From positions 1 through 64,000 of the forward strand of contig CALWZA010000016.1 in NCBI GenBank assembly GCA_944385905.1: a stretch of DNA of 64,000 nucleotides, in the 5' to 3' direction. Source of the stretch: an uncultured Clostridia bacterium (GTDB lineage: Bacteria > Bacillota > Clostridia > Oscillospirales > Ruminococcaceae). A model generated the notes under the pieces. That model saw only the letters and a program-made list of their open reading frames with translations. It was not told the origin of the DNA and did not search any database. Positions 62,313 to 64,000 of this stretch are shown in pieces (position 1 is the first letter of the stretch; every line of letters starts with the position of its first letter). Position numbers and translations under genes: made by a program.

Positions 62313-63296
62313 TTAAACTTCACTTTTTATTTGCGCGCACAGCGACGTGAGCGCAAGCGGTGCGAACGCGTTTGAGTCTATCCTTGACGCGCATTCACAA
62401 ACCGCTGAATAAATTTTACTGAGCTTTGAAAGCGAAAACGCTCCCGCAAGCTTTTTTGCGCTTTCCTTTCCGCACGAAAAAAAGCACCCCGCCCCTGATT
62501 TCAACACTGCGGCGTCGCATAATATCTCTCCGAAAAGCTCAAGCGCCGTTTTTATCTGCGCTCTGTCCTGTCCCAAAGCGGTAAGTTCTCTGAGTATGGC
62601 GTATTCGTCACCAGAAACAACCGCGTCGGCTGTTTTCTTCGCCGCAATAACGCTTTCGCGCAGAGCCTGAGACTCTATATACTCAACGCACCTGCCTATA
62701 TTGTGTGCAAAAGCCTCAGCCGCCTCGTTGATTTGGCTTTGCTCAAACCCTTTTTCAAAAAGCGCCTGCCTGCACTCGTCCTCGCTGACATTTGAGACCG
62801 CAAACGGCATTACTCTTGAGCGGATTGTCGGGATAATTCCCGATTTTGAAGACGCTGTGAAAATAAAAACCGTCTGCTCAGGCGGCTCCTCAACCACCTT
62901 CAGCAGTATGTTCTGAGCCGGCGGAAGTGTTTTATCAAAATCGGGAATAATATAAATTTTCCTGTCTCCGTCGTTCGGCGCGACATAGGCGTCGGAGCAA
63001 ATCGGTCTGAGGTCGTCCTCGGCTTTGAAATTTCCGCTTTTTCCGCTCGGCGATAAGGTTATTACGTCGGGGTGCGTTCCGTTTAAAATCCTTTTGCAGT
63101 TTCTGCACTCTCCGCACGGAGCCTTTTTTCTGTCTTGGCATAGTATGCTTGCAGCCATATATTTCGCCGCTGTCTTTTTGCCAAGTCCCCTGTCTCCGTA
63201 AAGCAGATAAGCGTGAGAAACCCTGTCGTTTTCAATCATCGACCGAACCGCCCGCAAAAGCTCATTGTTTGAATATATTTTAAATTCCAAAGCCAT
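62313..63296 (-). CDS. holB: DNA polymerase III delta' subunit HolB
   Basis: A 327-residue clamp-loader subunit. Near the N-terminus HAYLLYGDRGLGKKTAAKYM is the P-loop-like region, the zinc-binding Cys set is CQDRKKAPCGECRNC, and the sensor regions follow (VVEEPPEQTVFIFTASS, TIRSRVMPF). The C-terminal collar domain is present. It begins 3 bases after darA. Confidence 0.9.
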   Translation of the reverse strand: MALEFKIYSNNELLRAVRSMIENDRVSHAYLLYGDRGLGKKTAAKYMAASILCQDRKKAPCGECRNCKRILNGTHPDVITLSPSGKSGNFKAEDDLRPICSDAYVAPNDGDRKIYIIPDFDKTLPPAQNILLKVVEEPPEQTVFIFTASSKSGIIPTIRSRVMPFAVSNVSEDECRQALFEKGFEQSQINEAAEAFAHNIGRCVEYIESQALRESVIAAKKTADAVVSGDEYAILRELTALGQDRAQIKTALELFGEILCDAAVLKSGAGCFFSCGKESAKKLAGAFSLSKLSKIYSAVCECASRIDSNAFAPLALTSLCAQIKSEV

Positions 63297-63299
63297 ACC

Positions 63300-63626
63300 T
63301 TAAAGCTTTTCAAAGCGCTCGATATTGGTTACAAAAACCGTTGCGCCCCCGACGTTTACTTCAACGGGGAAAGAGGTGAACTGACCAGCGTTCATCTTGC
63401 TGTTTGCCGACGGCATGAACTGTTTTCTGCGGTGGCTGTGTTCCTTTATAACGCTGAGAATCTCATCAACCTTCTCGTCCTCGGCGCAAATCAGAAACGT
63501 CGTGTTTCCCGACATCAAAAAGCCGCCGGTTGAAGCGAGCTTCGTCGCCTGAAATCCTGCTTTCATCAGTGATGAGGAAACGCCTGAGCTGTCGTCGTCG
63601 TTTACGATTGCAAAAATAAGCTTCAT
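63300..63626 (-). CDS. darA: Cyclic di-AMP receptor DarA (PstA/YaaQ)
   Basis: A 108-residue PII-like protein. The pattern MKLIFAIVNDDDSSGVSSSL, FQATKLASTGGFLMSGNTTF and the C-terminal VGGATVFVTNIERF match DarA/PstA, which binds c-di-AMP. ATG 63626 follows AAAGGTG by 9 bases; the open frame to 63692 is not needed. In B. subtilis the order is yaaO-tmk-yaaQ-yaaR-holB; here tmk and yaaR are missing between the decarboxylase and holB. Confidence 0.93.
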   Translation of the reverse strand: MKLIFAIVNDDDSSGVSSSLMKAGFQATKLASTGGFLMSGNTTFLICAEDEKVDEILSVIKEHSHRRKQFMPSANSKMNAGQFTSFPVEVNVGGATVFVTNIERFEKL

Positions 63627-63720
63627 ATCAATCAACACCTTTATTAAAATTTCTGCGCTTTGTTGTTTATACATTCCGCCGCATGAACGCAAGTATACAA
63701 GTATATATAAATACCCGATT

Positions 63721-64000
63721 TTATTTTATCACATCAGCGGTTAAAAAGCTATACCTTTTCATTATTTTTACCACGTTTTCATCAATAAGCTCACCCGAAA
63801 CGACTATCGGGACCCCGGGCGGACAAGCTGTCACCGTTTTTGCGCATACTCTGCCCACTGCGTTTTCAATATCAACGGTTTCGCTGCATGAAAAAGCTGC
63901 CTCCCTCGGCGAAAGCGCTTGTTTCGGGCTATATCCCTCAAACTCTGTCGGCATAAGCCTGATTTTCGGCATGGGAAAGCTCAGCGCCGAGACAAGCCGT
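63721..64000 (-). CDS. Orn/Lys/Arg decarboxylase, C-terminal part
   Basis: The final 93 or so codons of a PLP-dependent decarboxylase of the SpeA/YaaO type; the frame is open to the right edge of the window. The stretch SPREAAFSCSETVDIENAVG, TACPPGVPIVVSGE and IMKRY is the conserved C-terminal domain of this family (PPGIP...GE). The substrate cannot be told from this part. The place beside darA agrees with YaaO of Bacillus. Confidence 0.85.
   Translation of the reverse strand, partial: RLVSALSFPMPKIRLMPTEFEGYSPKQALSPREAAFSCSETVDIENAVGRVCAKTVTACPPGVPIVVSGELIDENVVKIMKRYSFLTADVIK

Overview
The window reads as a contiguous chromosomal segment of a spore-forming, Gram-positive member of the Clostridia, most likely an Oscillospiraceae/Ruminococcaceae-type gut bacterium. 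The evidence is a spoIIE gene, a SpoIIQ-like LytM protein, the Firmicute cluster tepA-ylzJ-uppP-ftsK, a cyclic-di-AMP receptor (DarA) beside holB and ricT, the glgC/glgD pair of Firmicute glycogen operons, and the clostridial fusions Cmk-PlsC and IspH-S1. GC content is moderate and Shine-Dalgarno sites (AAGGAG-like) are strong. No phage, insertion sequence or CRISPR array was found.

Layout. 1-127: two tRNAs (Asp partial, Val) on the minus strand. 336-3809: mgtE behind a long leader RNA, then a flavodiiron protein and a YigZ-family protein. 3946-7892: dGTPase, dnaG, rpoD. 8048-8409: ruins of a GH43 beta-xylosidase gene. 8457-13898: a cytidylate-kinase-like gene and a complete branched-chain amino acid ABC importer (livJHMGF, minus strand). 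14151-16801: a small SLOG protein / XRE regulator pair, then an ECF sigma factor with its membrane anti-sigma factor. 17051-20338: tcdA-like E1-type enzyme, a sugar nucleotidyltransferase, SpoIIQ-like protein, TraX-like protein. 20531-27391: tRNA-Leu, alanine/sodium symporter, MGMT-type protein, GH31 alpha-xylosidase, CapA-type lipoprotein, YitT-type membrane protein. 27457-27985: a decayed lipoprotein gene. 28231-37542: rsmA, spoIIE and the glycogen operon glgBCDA. 37737-41391: a small protein, a GH43 lipoprotein, a 77-residue protein and an iron alcohol dehydrogenase. 41552-47259: acidic lipoprotein, mtaB, a 23S-type rRNA methyltransferase and a class A penicillin-binding protein. 47438-60313: a long minus-strand cluster (tepA, ylzJ, uppP, ftsK, YgiQ radical SAM, MBL-fold protein, DUF3006, RpiR regulator, HI0933-type flavoprotein, cmk-plsC, ispH-rpsA). 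60509-64000: SPFH protein, ricT, holB, darA and the end of an Orn/Lys/Arg decarboxylase.

How it fits together. The organism stores glucose as glycogen (glgBCDA), takes up branched-chain amino acids and alanine, and degrades xylose- or arabinose-containing plant polysaccharides (GH31, GH43). Two further carbohydrate-active/cell-surface genes have decayed. Two sporulation genes carry promoter-like sequences of sporulation type. The most unusual signal is translational: three genes (tcdA, rsmA and the TraX-like gene) keep family-conserved N-termini and good ribosome binding sites but have no ATG, GTG or TTG in the right place, only near-cognate codons (ATC, CTG, ACG). A possible CTG-initiated eight-codon leader cistron also overlaps the glgB start.
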